In this document: positions 9,184-16,761 of the stretch, piece after piece
How the letters are laid out: each line of letters opens with the position of its first letter
How positions within the stretch are numbered: position 1 is the first letter of the stretch
DNA from: Brucellaceae bacterium
GTDB taxonomy: Bacteria; Pseudomonadota; Alphaproteobacteria; Rhizobiales; Rhizobiaceae
Length of the DNA: 64,000 nucleotides
Direction: 5' to 3'
Assembly: GCA_020637755.1 (NCBI GenBank)
Contig: JACKJW010000005.1
Location: forward strand, 1 to 64,000
Program-made: the position numbers and the translations under genes
The notes under the pieces: generated by a model
Told to the model about the DNA's origin: nothing
Databases searched by the model: none
Seen by the model: the letters and a program-made list of their open reading frames with translations, nothing else

Positions 9184-9687
9184 TCAACTCGCGTTTTCTT
9201 CCGGCACGAAATCCAGCGCGATGCCATTGATGCAATGGCGCTTGCCGGTCGGCTTCGGGCCGTCATCGAAGACATGGCCCAAGTGACCGCCGCAACGGCG
9301 GCAATGGACCTCGGTGCGCGGCAGCAGCAGCTTGTAGTCGGTCCTGGTGCGCACGGCGTCAGGCAGCGGCTCCCAGAAGCTCGGCCAGCCGGTTCCGCTG
9401 TCGAACTTGGTGCTGGAGGGGTAAAGCGCCAGGTCGCAGCCTGCGCAGGTGAAGTTGCCGGTCCGCTTCTCGTCGTTGAGCGGGCTGGTGAAGGCTCTTT
9501 CCGTGGCCTCCTCGCGCAGCACGGCATATTCGTCCGGCGTCAGGATTGCGCGCCATTCGGCGTCGGTCTTCACGATCTCGAAAGCCTCGGCTCGCGCGGC
9601 GATGGAATGCCTGCCACCCCGCGCCGACCAGATGGCCGCGATGGCAGCGGAGGCCGCGGCGCCGAACATGAGCGATCTGCGGTTCAT
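9184..9687 (-). CDS. msrB: Peptide-methionine (R)-S-oxide reductase, exported form
   Basis: A 167-residue MsrB that repairs methionine-R-sulfoxide in proteins. Residues 1-33 form an export signal with an N-terminal NRRSLMFGAAA, Tat-like but with an incomplete consensus, so the enzyme probably acts in the periplasm. The zinc site is two CxxC pairs (CAGC and CRRC), the substrate loop is STKFDSGTGWPSFW, and the catalytic cysteine is in KRHCINGIALDF. It is next to the ECF sigma/fasciclin set and the cytochrome b561 gene, which suggests an envelope oxidative-stress role; co-regulation is inferred only. Confidence 0.93.
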   Translation of the reverse strand: MNRRSLMFGAAASAAIAAIWSARGGRHSIAARAEAFEIVKTDAEWRAILTPDEYAVLREEATERAFTSPLNDEKRTGNFTCAGCDLALYPSSTKFDSGTGWPSFWEPLPDAVRTRTDYKLLLPRTEVHCRRCGGHLGHVFDDGPKPTGKRHCINGIALDFVPEENAS

Positions 9688-9822
9688 GGATTCTCTCCCG
9701 GTTTAGACTGGCACCAATATGGGGCAATGTCCGCCGCGCGCCAGACGGAAGGGGTCACGTTCGGGTCACGCGGCGGACAACTTGCCGTGACGGTCCTGCG
9801 GCCGTCACAGGCAGCCGGCGGG

Positions 9823-10374
9823 TCAGCTGGCGGGCAGCAGAACCGTGTCGATCACGTGGATCACGCCATTCTTCTGCTTGACGTCAGCGATCGTCACCGT
9901 GGCAACATTGCCCTGGCCGTCCTTGATCATGATCTTGCCGTCCTTTTCCATGGCGGTGAACTCGCAGCCGCCCACGGTCTTGACAGGGTGCATGCCCTTG
10001 TCATCGGCGACCATCTTGGAAATGGCATCCGACATGGCATTGGCCGCCACCACGTGACAGGTCAGGATCTTGGTGAGCTGGTCCTTGTTTTCCGGCTTGA
10101 GCAGCGTGTCAACGGTGCCTGCCGGCAGCTTGGCGAAGGCATCGTTGGTCGGCGCAAACACCGTGAAGGGGCCGTCGCCCTGCAGCGTCTCGACGAGACC
10201 AGCGGCCTGTACCGCAGCGACCAGCGTGGTGTGGTCCTTCGAGTTGACCGCATTTTCCACGATGTTCTTGGTCTCATACATCGCCGCACCACCCACCATC
10301 GGGTTTTCGGCGAAGGCAACGGTGGCGAAAGCAACGGTGAGGCCGAGTGCGGCGGCAACAGATTTGATGTTCAT
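9823..10374 (-). CDS. Secreted fasciclin (FAS1) domain protein
   Basis: A 183-residue protein with a signal peptide (residues 1-23, cleavage near AFA-ENP) and one FAS1 domain. The H1 motif appears as GDGPFTVFAPTNDAFAKLP and the H2 region as NGVIHVIDTVLLP. FAS1 domains mediate adhesion or protein contacts at cell surfaces. The ATG at 10374 is the start of the signal peptide. The gene follows the anti-sigma gene by about 90 bases in the same direction. The same trio (SigK, RskA, FAS1 proteins MPT70/MPT83) is known in mycobacteria, so this is the probable target of the sigma factor. Confidence 0.92.
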   Translation of the reverse strand: MNIKSVAAALGLTVAFATVAFAENPMVGGAAMYETKNIVENAVNSKDHTTLVAAVQAAGLVETLQGDGPFTVFAPTNDAFAKLPAGTVDTLLKPENKDQLTKILTCHVVAANAMSDAISKMVADDKGMHPVKTVGGCEFTAMEKDGKIMIKDGQGNVATVTIADVKQKNGVIHVIDTVLLPAS

Positions 10375-10422
10375 GACAAGTCTCCCATTTTTCAAAACCC
10401 GCGTCTGTGGGGTCGGGAGCAG

Positions 10423-10451
10423 TCACGAGGCGGCATGCCGGAAAGTTTCAC
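10423..10451 (-). promoter_or_regulatory. Candidate ECF-sigma promoter of the fasciclin gene
   Basis: On the reverse strand GTGAAAC (10451-10445) is followed after 17 bases by CGTGA (10427-10423), 71 bases upstream of the fasciclin ATG. The same heptamer, followed at the same distance by CGGAA, lies before the sigma gene. ECF promoters commonly have an AAC-type -35 and a CG-type -10. Only two instances support this motif. Confidence 0.33.
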
Positions 10452-10467
10452 CTGTGCGCCAAAAAAA

Positions 10468-11190
10468 TCAGATTTCGGAAATTTCGCCAGCCGCGAGAAC
10501 CGAACCTGTCGGCGCGCCGGTCGGCGATCCGCCCTTCGGCTCGTCAGAAATTGCCAGCGCCGCGCCTTGCGCAAGCTTGCGCACGATTTCGGCCGACAGG
10601 GTCAGCGTGATCGCCTTGCCGTCCGGGATGACGCCGAGCGACACGGGCGCATTGCCGCCCTCGATCAGCCAGAGCTCAAAATCATGCCCGCTGACGCGTT
10701 GTCCCGCCAGATGGCTGAGGCGCAGGGCCTGCTCGCCGGTATCGTAAAGCGCAATGTAGCGGACAGGCGAGCTTTCCGAAGCCAGCGAGGCGGCGAGCGC
10801 ATGGGCAGGAGACGACGGCGGCGGGACAAGACCCGCAGGCACCACCAAGGCCACGGCCAGGGCTCCAAGCGCGGCAATGGCTGTGGTGCGCCAGAAGGCG
10901 AGATTGCTCCAAAGCGGGGTGCGTGCGGCAGCCTGCGGCGGCGTTGGCGTGAAGAGACGCCGGTCCAGCGCCTGCTTGACGGACTCCGGCACCGGCATTT
11001 CGCCATAGGCCTCGTCCATGGGTGACAGGCGGGCCTGCCAGGCCTCCACGAGACGTTCCAACTCCGGCTCGCGCTTCATGCGCGTGACAAGCATGGCGCG
11101 CTCGGCACCGGGAAGCACGCCGAGGACATACTCGGCGGCGAGCAGGTCGTCGCCTTCCGGTCCTGGTGTGTTGCCTTGCGCCGTATTCAT
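10468..11190 (-). CDS. Anti-sigma factor, RskA-like
   Basis: A 240-residue single-pass membrane protein. The N-terminal cytoplasmic part (LLAAEYVLGVLPGAERA, residues 17-33) is the anti-sigma helix bundle. One transmembrane helix lies at about 100-120. The periplasmic C-terminal part is the RskA domain (HDFELWLIEGGNAPVSLGV and GSPTGAPTGSVLAAGEI). It should hold the ECF sigma factor inactive until an envelope signal triggers release. The ATG at 11190 overlaps the sigma stop by four bases (ATGA), which decides the start over the ATG 12 bases upstream. Confidence 0.92.
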   Translation of the reverse strand: MNTAQGNTPGPEGDDLLAAEYVLGVLPGAERAMLVTRMKREPELERLVEAWQARLSPMDEAYGEMPVPESVKQALDRRLFTPTPPQAAARTPLWSNLAFWRTTAIAALGALAVALVVPAGLVPPPSSPAHALAASLASESSPVRYIALYDTGEQALRLSHLAGQRVSGHDFELWLIEGGNAPVSLGVIPDGKAITLTLSAEIVRKLAQGAALAISDEPKGGSPTGAPTGSVLAAGEISEI

Positions 11191-11738
11191 CGCTCCAGAC
11201 ACTCTCTCAGCTTCATGAGGCTGCGCCGCAGCCAGGTTCGCATGGTGTTGACCGGCACGCCGAAGCGTCCTGCCAGTTCCTCATAGCTGTCGCCAAGCAC
11301 ATAGGCCCGACGGACGGCCAAGGCCTTGTCGCCCTCAAGCTCCTCCATGCATGCGTCGATCCGGCGTCCTTCGCTTGCCAGTTCGGCGGACTGCTCCGGA
11401 GAGGGGCCGTCGTCAGCGAGATCATAAGCCTCGTCGATGTCCCGTGCCGGAGCCTTGCGGCTGCGCAGCCGGTCGATGCAATGGTTGCGCGCGATGGCGG
11501 CAAGCCACGAAACCGGGCTGAGATCGGAGGCGGCAAAGCGGTCGGACTTCGTCCAGATGCGCACGAAGACTTCCTGCAGCGCTTCCTCCGCTTCTGCCCG
11601 GTCGTTCAATATACGATAGCAAATGCCGAAAAGTTTCGCACTGACGGCGCGGTAAAGCGCGTCGAACGCGGCGCGGTCCCTGATGCCGCAGCGCACGATC
11701 AGTTTTGTGATGTCATCAGGCGAAGCCATGGCTGACAT
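11187..11738 (-). CDS. ECF RNA polymerase sigma factor, SigK/RpoE-like
   Basis: A 183-residue sigma factor with only regions 2 and 4. Region 2 covers LFGICYRILNDRAEAEEALQ and the -10 reading helix RFAASDLSPVSWLAAIARNH; region 4 ends with the helix-turn-helix SYEELAGRFGVPVNTMRTWL. It is co-translated with the RskA-like anti-sigma factor, the usual arrangement for membrane-controlled ECF sigmas. The start could be 11738 (MSAMASP) or 11729; neither has a clear ribosome binding site. Confidence 0.93.
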   Translation of the reverse strand: MSAMASPDDITKLIVRCGIRDRAAFDALYRAVSAKLFGICYRILNDRAEAEEALQEVFVRIWTKSDRFAASDLSPVSWLAAIARNHCIDRLRSRKAPARDIDEAYDLADDGPSPEQSAELASEGRRIDACMEELEGDKALAVRRAYVLGDSYEELAGRFGVPVNTMRTWLRRSLMKLRECLER

Positions 11739-11783
11739 TCTAGGGCGGCGGCAAGACGTTGCAATGGGTGACCACAGGGCTTT

Positions 11784-11812
11784 TTCCGGCCTTTCGTGGC
11801 AGCGGGTTTCAC
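11784..11812 (-). promoter_or_regulatory. Candidate autoregulatory ECF promoter of the sigma gene
   Basis: GTGAAAC (11812-11806, reverse strand) is followed after 17 bases by CGGAA (11788-11784), ending 45 bases before the sigma ATG. It matches the element in front of the fasciclin gene in its heptamer, its spacing and its distance from the start codon. ECF sigma operons often drive themselves. It lies only about 40-70 bases upstream of the forward argB start, so both promoters share this gap. Confidence 0.3.
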
Positions 11813-11854
11813 GCTATCAAGCGCGCGCATGCCCATCCAACGGAGCCTTGATCC

Positions 11855-12754
11855 ATGGCCGAGACCACGCCGATGAACACTGCCGAACTGCAGGCGAGCC
11901 TGCTTTCGGAAGCCCTGCCCTACATGCAGCGTTACGAGAACAAGACGGTGGTGGTGAAATATGGCGGGCACGCCATGGGCAATGCCGAACTGGGCCAAGC
12001 CTTTGCGCGCGACATCGCCCTGCTCAAGCAATCGGGTGTGAACCCGATCGTCGTGCATGGCGGCGGCCCGCAGATTGGCGCGATGCTCACCAAGATGGGG
12101 ATCGAGAGCAAGTTCGAGGGCGGGCTTCGCGTCACCGATGCCAAGACAGTGGAAATTGTCGAGATGGTGCTGGCTGGCTCCATCAACAAGGACATCGTGC
12201 GCATGATCAATGCCGAGGGCGAATGGGCCATTGGCCTCTGCGGCAAGGACGGCAACATGGTCTTCGCCGAAAAGGCCAACAAGACCATGCGCGACCCCGA
12301 CAGCAATATCGAGCGCATCCTCGATCTCGGCTTTGTCGGCGAACCGGCAGAGGTTGACCGCACACTTCTGGACCTGCTCGCGCATTCCGAGATGATCCCG
12401 GTTCTGGCGCCGGTCGCTCCCGGCCGTGATGGCCACACCTACAACATCAATGCCGACACCTTTGCCGGTGCGATTGCCGGTGCGGTGGAAGCGACCCGCC
12501 TGCTGTTCCTGACCGATGTCCCGGGCGTGCTCGACAAGACCGGCCAGTTGATCGACGAGCTGACGGTTGCCGATGCCAAGGCGCTGATCGCCGACGGTAC
12601 CATTTCAGGCGGCATGATCCCCAAGGTGGAGACCTGCATCGAGGCGATCGAACGCGGGGTGAAGGGCGTCGTCATCCTCAACGGCAAGACAGCCCATGCC
12701 GTGCTGCTGGAGCTCTTCACCGAACACGGCGCGGGCACGCTGATCGTGCCCTGA
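11855..12754 (+). CDS. argB: Acetylglutamate kinase
   Basis: A 299-residue amino acid kinase that phosphorylates N-acetylglutamate, the second step of arginine biosynthesis. The nucleotide/phosphate loops are [11 protein letters not shown] (about 32-42) and [12 protein letters not shown] (about 65-76); the substrate and ATP regions [16 protein letters not shown] and [10 protein letters not shown] are intact. An N-terminal helix of about 28 residues precedes the fold, as in arginine-sensitive hexameric enzymes. In many Hyphomicrobiales argB directly follows engB; here about 6 kb of accessory genes separate them. Confidence 0.97.
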   Translation: MAETTPMNTAELQASLLSEALPYMQRYENKTVVVKYGGHAMGNAELGQAFARDIALLKQSGVNPIVVHGGGPQIGAMLTKMGIESKFEGGLRVTDAKTVEIVEMVLAGSINKDIVRMINAEGEWAIGLCGKDGNMVFAEKANKTMRDPDSNIERILDLGFVGEPAEVDRTLLDLLAHSEMIPVLAPVAPGRDGHTYNINADTFAGAIAGAVEATRLLFLTDVPGVLDKTGQLIDELTVADAKALIADGTISGGMIPKVETCIEAIERGVKGVVILNGKTAHAVLLELFTEHGAGTLIVP

Positions 12755-12781
12755 GGCATCCGTCTCGAACATCTCAAGCTG

Positions 12782-12807
12782 AAAGGCCGGGTTTTGTCCG
12801 GCCTTTT
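12782..12807 (+). terminator. Intrinsic terminator after argB
   Basis: AAAGGCCGG at 12782-12790 pairs with CCGGCCTTT at 12798-12806 around a seven-base loop, with a run of five T at 12803-12807. It lies between the convergent argB and MFS genes. On the reverse strand the stem ends with only three T, so it mainly serves argB. Confidence 0.85.
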
Positions 12808-12810
12808 TGT

Positions 12811-14301
12811 TCAGGCCTCGACCGGCGGCGCCTGCATTGCGCCCTGGGGACGCTGGGCGGGCTTGGGCAACAGGCGCACCAGAACGGCAATGAGTGCGAA
12901 AGCGATGATGTTGTAGAGCATGGCGTCGCTCAGCGCGGAAGCGAAGACCGGCGCACCCTTCTCCCCCGCCGTCATGCGGCTGGTGATTTCGGAAAAGAAG
13001 ATCTGGCCGACCAATGCCACGCCCAGTGCGCCGCCGGCCTGCTGGAAGGCCTGCAAAGCGCCGGAGCCGGAGCCGGCATCGCGCGGCGGCACGTTGGACA
13101 GCACCGTCTGGAACATCGGCGAAATGGCGATGCCCAGCCCGATACCCCCGGCCAGCAGCGGGAGGGCAAAGCGGATGCGATCGAAATCGGCGCCCATCGA
13201 ACCGGCCGCCCAGCGCACCCAGACCATGGCGATGATGAGCAGGACGGCGCCGGCCGAAATGCGGCGGCGTGGCCATTTCATGCCGATGCGCCCGGAGATG
13301 ATCGAGGCAATCAGCACGCCGATGGAGAAGGGCATGGTGGTGAGGCCCGACTGCAGGGGCGTCAAGCCGTTGCCGACCTGGAGATAGATGGCCAGCACGA
13401 GGAAGAAGCCGGGAATGCCCGAGAACAGCACCGTGCTGAGTGCCGTGCCAAGGACAAAATTCCGGTTGCGGAGCAGTTGGACGGGCAGAAGCTGCGGCGC
13501 GCCCGCCTGTTCCTGCCTGTGTTCCCAAGTCACGAAGGCCCATGCGGCCGGAATGCTCATCGCCAGCATGACAAAAATCCAGACCGGCCAGCCAAATTCA
13601 CGGCCCTCGATCAGCGGGAACAGAAGCAGGAAGACCGTGATCCCCGCCAGAAGGATTCCGGCCGGATCGGTTCGCAGGTTCCGGTCGCCAGAGAGGTCCG
13701 GAATGAAGCGCAATGCGCCAAGGACCGCGATGACCCCGATGGGAATGTTGACGAGGAAGATCGGCCGCCAACCCATGCCGGCGATGTCGCTATCGATGAG
13801 GAACCCGCCCAGAACCGGGCCGGAAACGGAGGCAAGGCCCGCCGTCAGGCCGAAGAGCGAGAAGGCGGCCGCGCGCTCATGCGGCGCAAAGAGCACCTGC
13901 GCGATGGCGAGCGTCTGCGGCACCATCATGGCACCGCCGACGCCCTGCACCACGCGCGACAGGATGAGCATGGGCATGGAATGCGCCATGCCGCAGAGCG
14001 CAGATGCCAGCGTGAAGAGGATCACGCCTGCCAAGAACACTTTCCGGCGGCCGTAGATGTCGCCCATCCGCCCGAAGGGCAGCAGGCAGACCGCGAAGGT
14101 CATGGTGTAGGCTGCGACCACCCATTCGATCTGGCTGGCGGTCGCGTTGAAGGCGTGCTGGAGCGAGGGTACGGCGACGTTGACGATTGTCACGTCGATC
14201 ATGTTCATGAAACTGGCAACCAGAAGAGTGGCCATGGCGATCCACCGGCCGGCAGCCGGATCGGTCGCGTCCGGCATGGTTGTGTCATCTTTCAGGCTCA
14301 T
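12811..14301 (-). CDS. MFS multidrug efflux transporter, DHA2 (EmrB/QacA) family
   Basis: A 496-residue transporter with about 14 hydrophobic segments, the DHA2 hallmark. Motif A appears as LPFGRMGDIYGRRKVFLAG after helix 2, and motif C-like GLASVSGPVLGGFLID in helix 5. It should export hydrophobic drugs or solutes by proton antiport. It is the second gene after a TetR regulator (45 bases downstream), so it is probably repressed through the operator in front of tetR. Substrate cannot be read from the sequence. Confidence 0.92.
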   Translation of the reverse strand: MSLKDDTTMPDATDPAAGRWIAMATLLVASFMNMIDVTIVNVAVPSLQHAFNATASQIEWVVAAYTMTFAVCLLPFGRMGDIYGRRKVFLAGVILFTLASALCGMAHSMPMLILSRVVQGVGGAMMVPQTLAIAQVLFAPHERAAAFSLFGLTAGLASVSGPVLGGFLIDSDIAGMGWRPIFLVNIPIGVIAVLGALRFIPDLSGDRNLRTDPAGILLAGITVFLLLFPLIEGREFGWPVWIFVMLAMSIPAAWAFVTWEHRQEQAGAPQLLPVQLLRNRNFVLGTALSTVLFSGIPGFFLVLAIYLQVGNGLTPLQSGLTTMPFSIGVLIASIISGRIGMKWPRRRISAGAVLLIIAMVWVRWAAGSMGADFDRIRFALPLLAGGIGLGIAISPMFQTVLSNVPPRDAGSGSGALQAFQQAGGALGVALVGQIFFSEITSRMTAGEKGAPVFASALSDAMLYNIIAFALIAVLVRLLPKPAQRPQGAMQAPPVEA

Positions 14302-14346
14302 CTCGTATCTTCCAAATCGGGACCGGTGCCGGCCGGACCGGGCCGG

Positions 14347-14937
14347 TCATGTCAAAACGGCAAAGGCATTCATGAGTTCATCGGCAATCGCCTCGATGGC
14401 GACTTCCGGGGCTGCGACACTGCGTCCGCGCCATGTCAGCGCACCAATGACGATACTGGCGGCGGCCTGCGGATCACATCCCGAGCGAAAACTTCCGTCT
14501 GCCGCACCTTCGGTGAAAATTCCAGCGAGGCATGCATGCCAATGGGCGGTCAGCGGCCGCATGATGGCTTCCACCGAAGGGTCGCGCTTGGCCCGGATCA
14601 TCAGTTCGCCCATGGCCTGATGGACCTGCGGCTTGTCGCGACGGATGTGGATGTAGTCGTCCAGTTCCTGACGCAGGCGCTCACGCGGGGTTCTCGTGAC
14701 CTCCGGGTGACGGTCCTTCACGGCAATGAACTCATCGCGCAGGCTGCTGGCCAGCAGTTCCACCAGCGCGGCCTTGCCCGGCACGTGATAATGCAGGGTG
14801 GCGATATTGATGCCGACGCGGGCCGCGATATCACGCGTGCGCAGCCCTTCAAAGCCGTGCTCGGCGATCAGCGCGCGTGCGGCCAATGCGATTTCGCGGC
14901 GCCGGGGATTGTCGTCACGGACAGTATCGTTGGTCAT
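14347..14937 (-). CDS. TetR-family transcriptional repressor of the adjacent MFS pump
   Basis: A 196-residue regulator with the TetR DNA-binding domain at residues 14-60 (ALIAEHGFEGLRTRDIAARV, then GINIATLHYHVPGKAALVEL) and an all-helical ligand domain to the end. It is the first gene of the tetR-MFS operon. A perfect 16-bp palindrome starts three bases upstream of the ATG and overlaps the likely -10 region. No ribosome binding site is visible, so the mRNA may be leaderless. Confidence 0.93.
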   Translation of the reverse strand: MTNDTVRDDNPRRREIALAARALIAEHGFEGLRTRDIAARVGINIATLHYHVPGKAALVELLASSLRDEFIAVKDRHPEVTRTPRERLRQELDDYIHIRRDKPQVHQAMGELMIRAKRDPSVEAIMRPLTAHWHACLAGIFTEGAADGSFRSGCDPQAAASIVIGALTWRGRSVAAPEVAIEAIADELMNAFAVLT

Positions 14938-14940
14938 GTC

Positions 14941-14956
14941 TCAATCAATTGATTGA
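14941..14956. promoter_or_regulatory. TetR operator, perfect palindrome
   Basis: TCAATCAATTGATTGA is a perfect 16-bp palindrome, and one further TTGA repeat follows at 14957-14960. On the reverse strand TTGACT (14973-14968), 17 bases, then AATTGA (14950-14945) forms a promoter whose -10 lies inside the palindrome. Binding would block transcription of tetR and the MFS gene. Half-sites of this ATCAATCA kind are frequent for TetR regulators of efflux genes. Confidence 0.72.
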
Positions 14957-15083
14957 TTGAATGCGAAAGTCAAGAGGGACAAACATTCCGGCGCGTAACT
15001 GGCATGGTCGCGGGCATGGGCCGGCCGGCCTGATTTGCGCAAGACGGGAGACAGGGGGATGGCGACGTATCGCGCCTAGAACC

Positions 15084-16523
15084 TCAGCCCTTGATGCTGC
15101 GTGCCAGGTGATCGCCGAGGCGATGGGCGATGGTCGTCAGCGTTGTGGTCGGGTTGCACTGGCCTGAGGTGGTGAAGACGGACGAGCCGCCGACCCACAG
15201 GTTCGCCATGCCATGCACCTTGCAATTGGCATCCACCACGCTTGTCGCGGGATCGGACCCCATGCGGGTACCTCCCATATGGTGGTGGCCTGCCAGTTCC
15301 TGATCGACCGGATAATCCTCGTTTCGGGTCACCCAGTCCTCGAAACGCAGACGTCCGAGATTCTTGTGCGCAAGCGTCTCGCCAAACAGCGTCAGCCCAT
15401 CGGCCATGGTCTTGCGTTCCAGTGCGCCCTTTTTCCAATGAAGTACCAGCCGCGGCACGCCTGCGGCGTCGCGGTTTGCGGCATCGAGCGTGATGCGATT
15501 GGTTTCGACCGGCGACTGCTCCCAGCCAAGGTAGATCTGCGCCGCACAGCGCAGGTGGGCGCCAAACCCGTCTGCGACCCATTCCGACATGGAGGGCGCA
15601 TAACAGGCAAGATCCGCGACAAGCCGCTTGACGCCGCTATAGGGCGTCCGGATCAGGCGCACGCCGAAATTCATGATGCCCAGCCGCTGCATGGCGGCGG
15701 GAGACGGGGAGAAAAAGGCCTCCCCGCTGGTGTCCCACTCGAAAACACTTTCATCGAACAGCAGGGCGACGGCAGGCTCGAATTGCGGATGTTCCATCCA
15801 GTAGCGGCCAAGCGCGCGGGCCTGCGGCACGACCGCCCCATTGGTCTTCTCATTGGACCACAAGAGAAGGCGTGAATTTTCCAGCCCTCCGGTGCAGACG
15901 GCAAAGCGTTCGACCGCAAGCGACCCGGCCGGTTTGCCGCGTGACCAGAGGTTTGCGGCGGACACCCGCGTTCCGTCGCCTTCCAGATCGGTCACCATGG
16001 TTTCCAGAACCAGTGCCACATGGGGCGATTCCGTCAGGAAGGAACGGTACTTCTGGCCGACATGGACCGCCGGACTCTTGATCAGTTGCACCCAGTCGAT
16101 GTCGTCGGAGACCGGGACGTTCGGGCGGAACGGTACCAGGTCGAGCATGTCGCGGGCAGTATCGAAAAACGGCTCCAGATCTTGGCGCGTGATCGGCCAG
16201 CCGGAATTGGGGATCCAGTCGCGTTGCTCGAAATCATGGGGATCGAGTTCGCGGCACCAGCCCGCCCAATGGTTGGAGCAGCCGCCGAGCAGGCGAATGC
16301 GGGTCACGTCCAGATCGAAATAGGGGTCGCCATCGACAGTGCCACGATAGAAATCCTGGCTTTCCTCGGTCACGTCCTCGCTGCCGGCCTCCAGCATGAC
16401 CACCGGTATCCCGGCCTTTGCAAGCTGCAAGGTGATCGACATTCCGGCCGGGCCGGACCCGATGACACAAACCTCAGGCACAAAGCCGGAGGCGCGATAG
16501 GCCTCAATGTCAGGGAAAATCAC
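15084..16523 (-). CDS. GMC-family FAD-dependent oxidoreductase
   Basis: A 479-residue glucose-methanol-choline oxidoreductase. The FAD-binding loop VIGSGPAGMS lies at about residues 21-30, the second GMC region is LLGGCSNHWAGWC near 80, and the C-terminal active-site part has HHHMGGTRMGSDP and SGQCNPTTT. It should oxidise an alcohol or sugar to a carbonyl; the substrate is unknown. It starts with GTG at 16523, overlapping by four bases (GTGA) the stop of a 54-residue Tat-signal protein, and carries no export signal itself. Electron acceptor genes are not adjacent. Confidence 0.88.
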   Translation of the reverse strand: MIFPDIEAYRASGFVPEVCVIGSGPAGMSITLQLAKAGIPVVMLEAGSEDVTEESQDFYRGTVDGDPYFDLDVTRIRLLGGCSNHWAGWCRELDPHDFEQRDWIPNSGWPITRQDLEPFFDTARDMLDLVPFRPNVPVSDDIDWVQLIKSPAVHVGQKYRSFLTESPHVALVLETMVTDLEGDGTRVSAANLWSRGKPAGSLAVERFAVCTGGLENSRLLLWSNEKTNGAVVPQARALGRYWMEHPQFEPAVALLFDESVFEWDTSGEAFFSPSPAAMQRLGIMNFGVRLIRTPYSGVKRLVADLACYAPSMSEWVADGFGAHLRCAAQIYLGWEQSPVETNRITLDAANRDAAGVPRLVLHWKKGALERKTMADGLTLFGETLAHKNLGRLRFEDWVTRNEDYPVDQELAGHHHMGGTRMGSDPATSVVDANCKVHGMANLWVGGSSVFTTSGQCNPTTTLTTIAHRLGDHLARSIKG

Positions 16524-16684
16524 GGCAGGTCACTCTTCTTGAGCAGCCATCCGCCGACGAGAACGGTTCCCTCCCTGGCGTCCTCGCGTGCTTCGGCCCG
16601 GCCCCCGGTCTTCCAAAGGAAAACGAGGGACAGCAGGCACCGCACAAATTGCCTTCGAGAGAAACGCCGAGCCAATCTCGTCAT
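16520..16684 (-). CDS. Tiny twin-arginine signal protein coupled to the GMC oxidoreductase
   Basis: A 54-residue frame from the ATG at 16684 to the TGA at 16522-16520. It begins MTRLARRFSRRQFV, so a Tat-type S-R-R-x-F motif is followed by a hydrophobic run (LLSLVFLWKTGG) and AEA as a possible cleavage site. The remaining short tail is EGTVLVGGWLLKKSDLP. The stop overlaps the GTG start of the GMC gene (GTGA), which argues for translational coupling. The tail resembles the first residues of the small subunits found with other GMC dehydrogenases, but the rest of such a subunit is missing. It could be a minimal partner or a decayed remnant. The ribosome binding site is weak. Confidence 0.6.
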   Translation of the reverse strand: MTRLARRFSRRQFVRCLLSLVFLWKTGGRAEAREDAREGTVLVGGWLLKKSDLP

Positions 16685-16761
16685 GGACCGCACCGCCATT
16701 GATTACGGGTCACGCTAGCATCCAGCCATGAAGAATTGGCTAAGGGGGACAGTTTTGCAAT

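Noticed and set aside
9787..9813. Hairpin (GTGACGG / CCGTCAC) downstream of the fasciclin gene
   Set aside because: No T-run follows on the reverse strand, so I do not call it a terminator.
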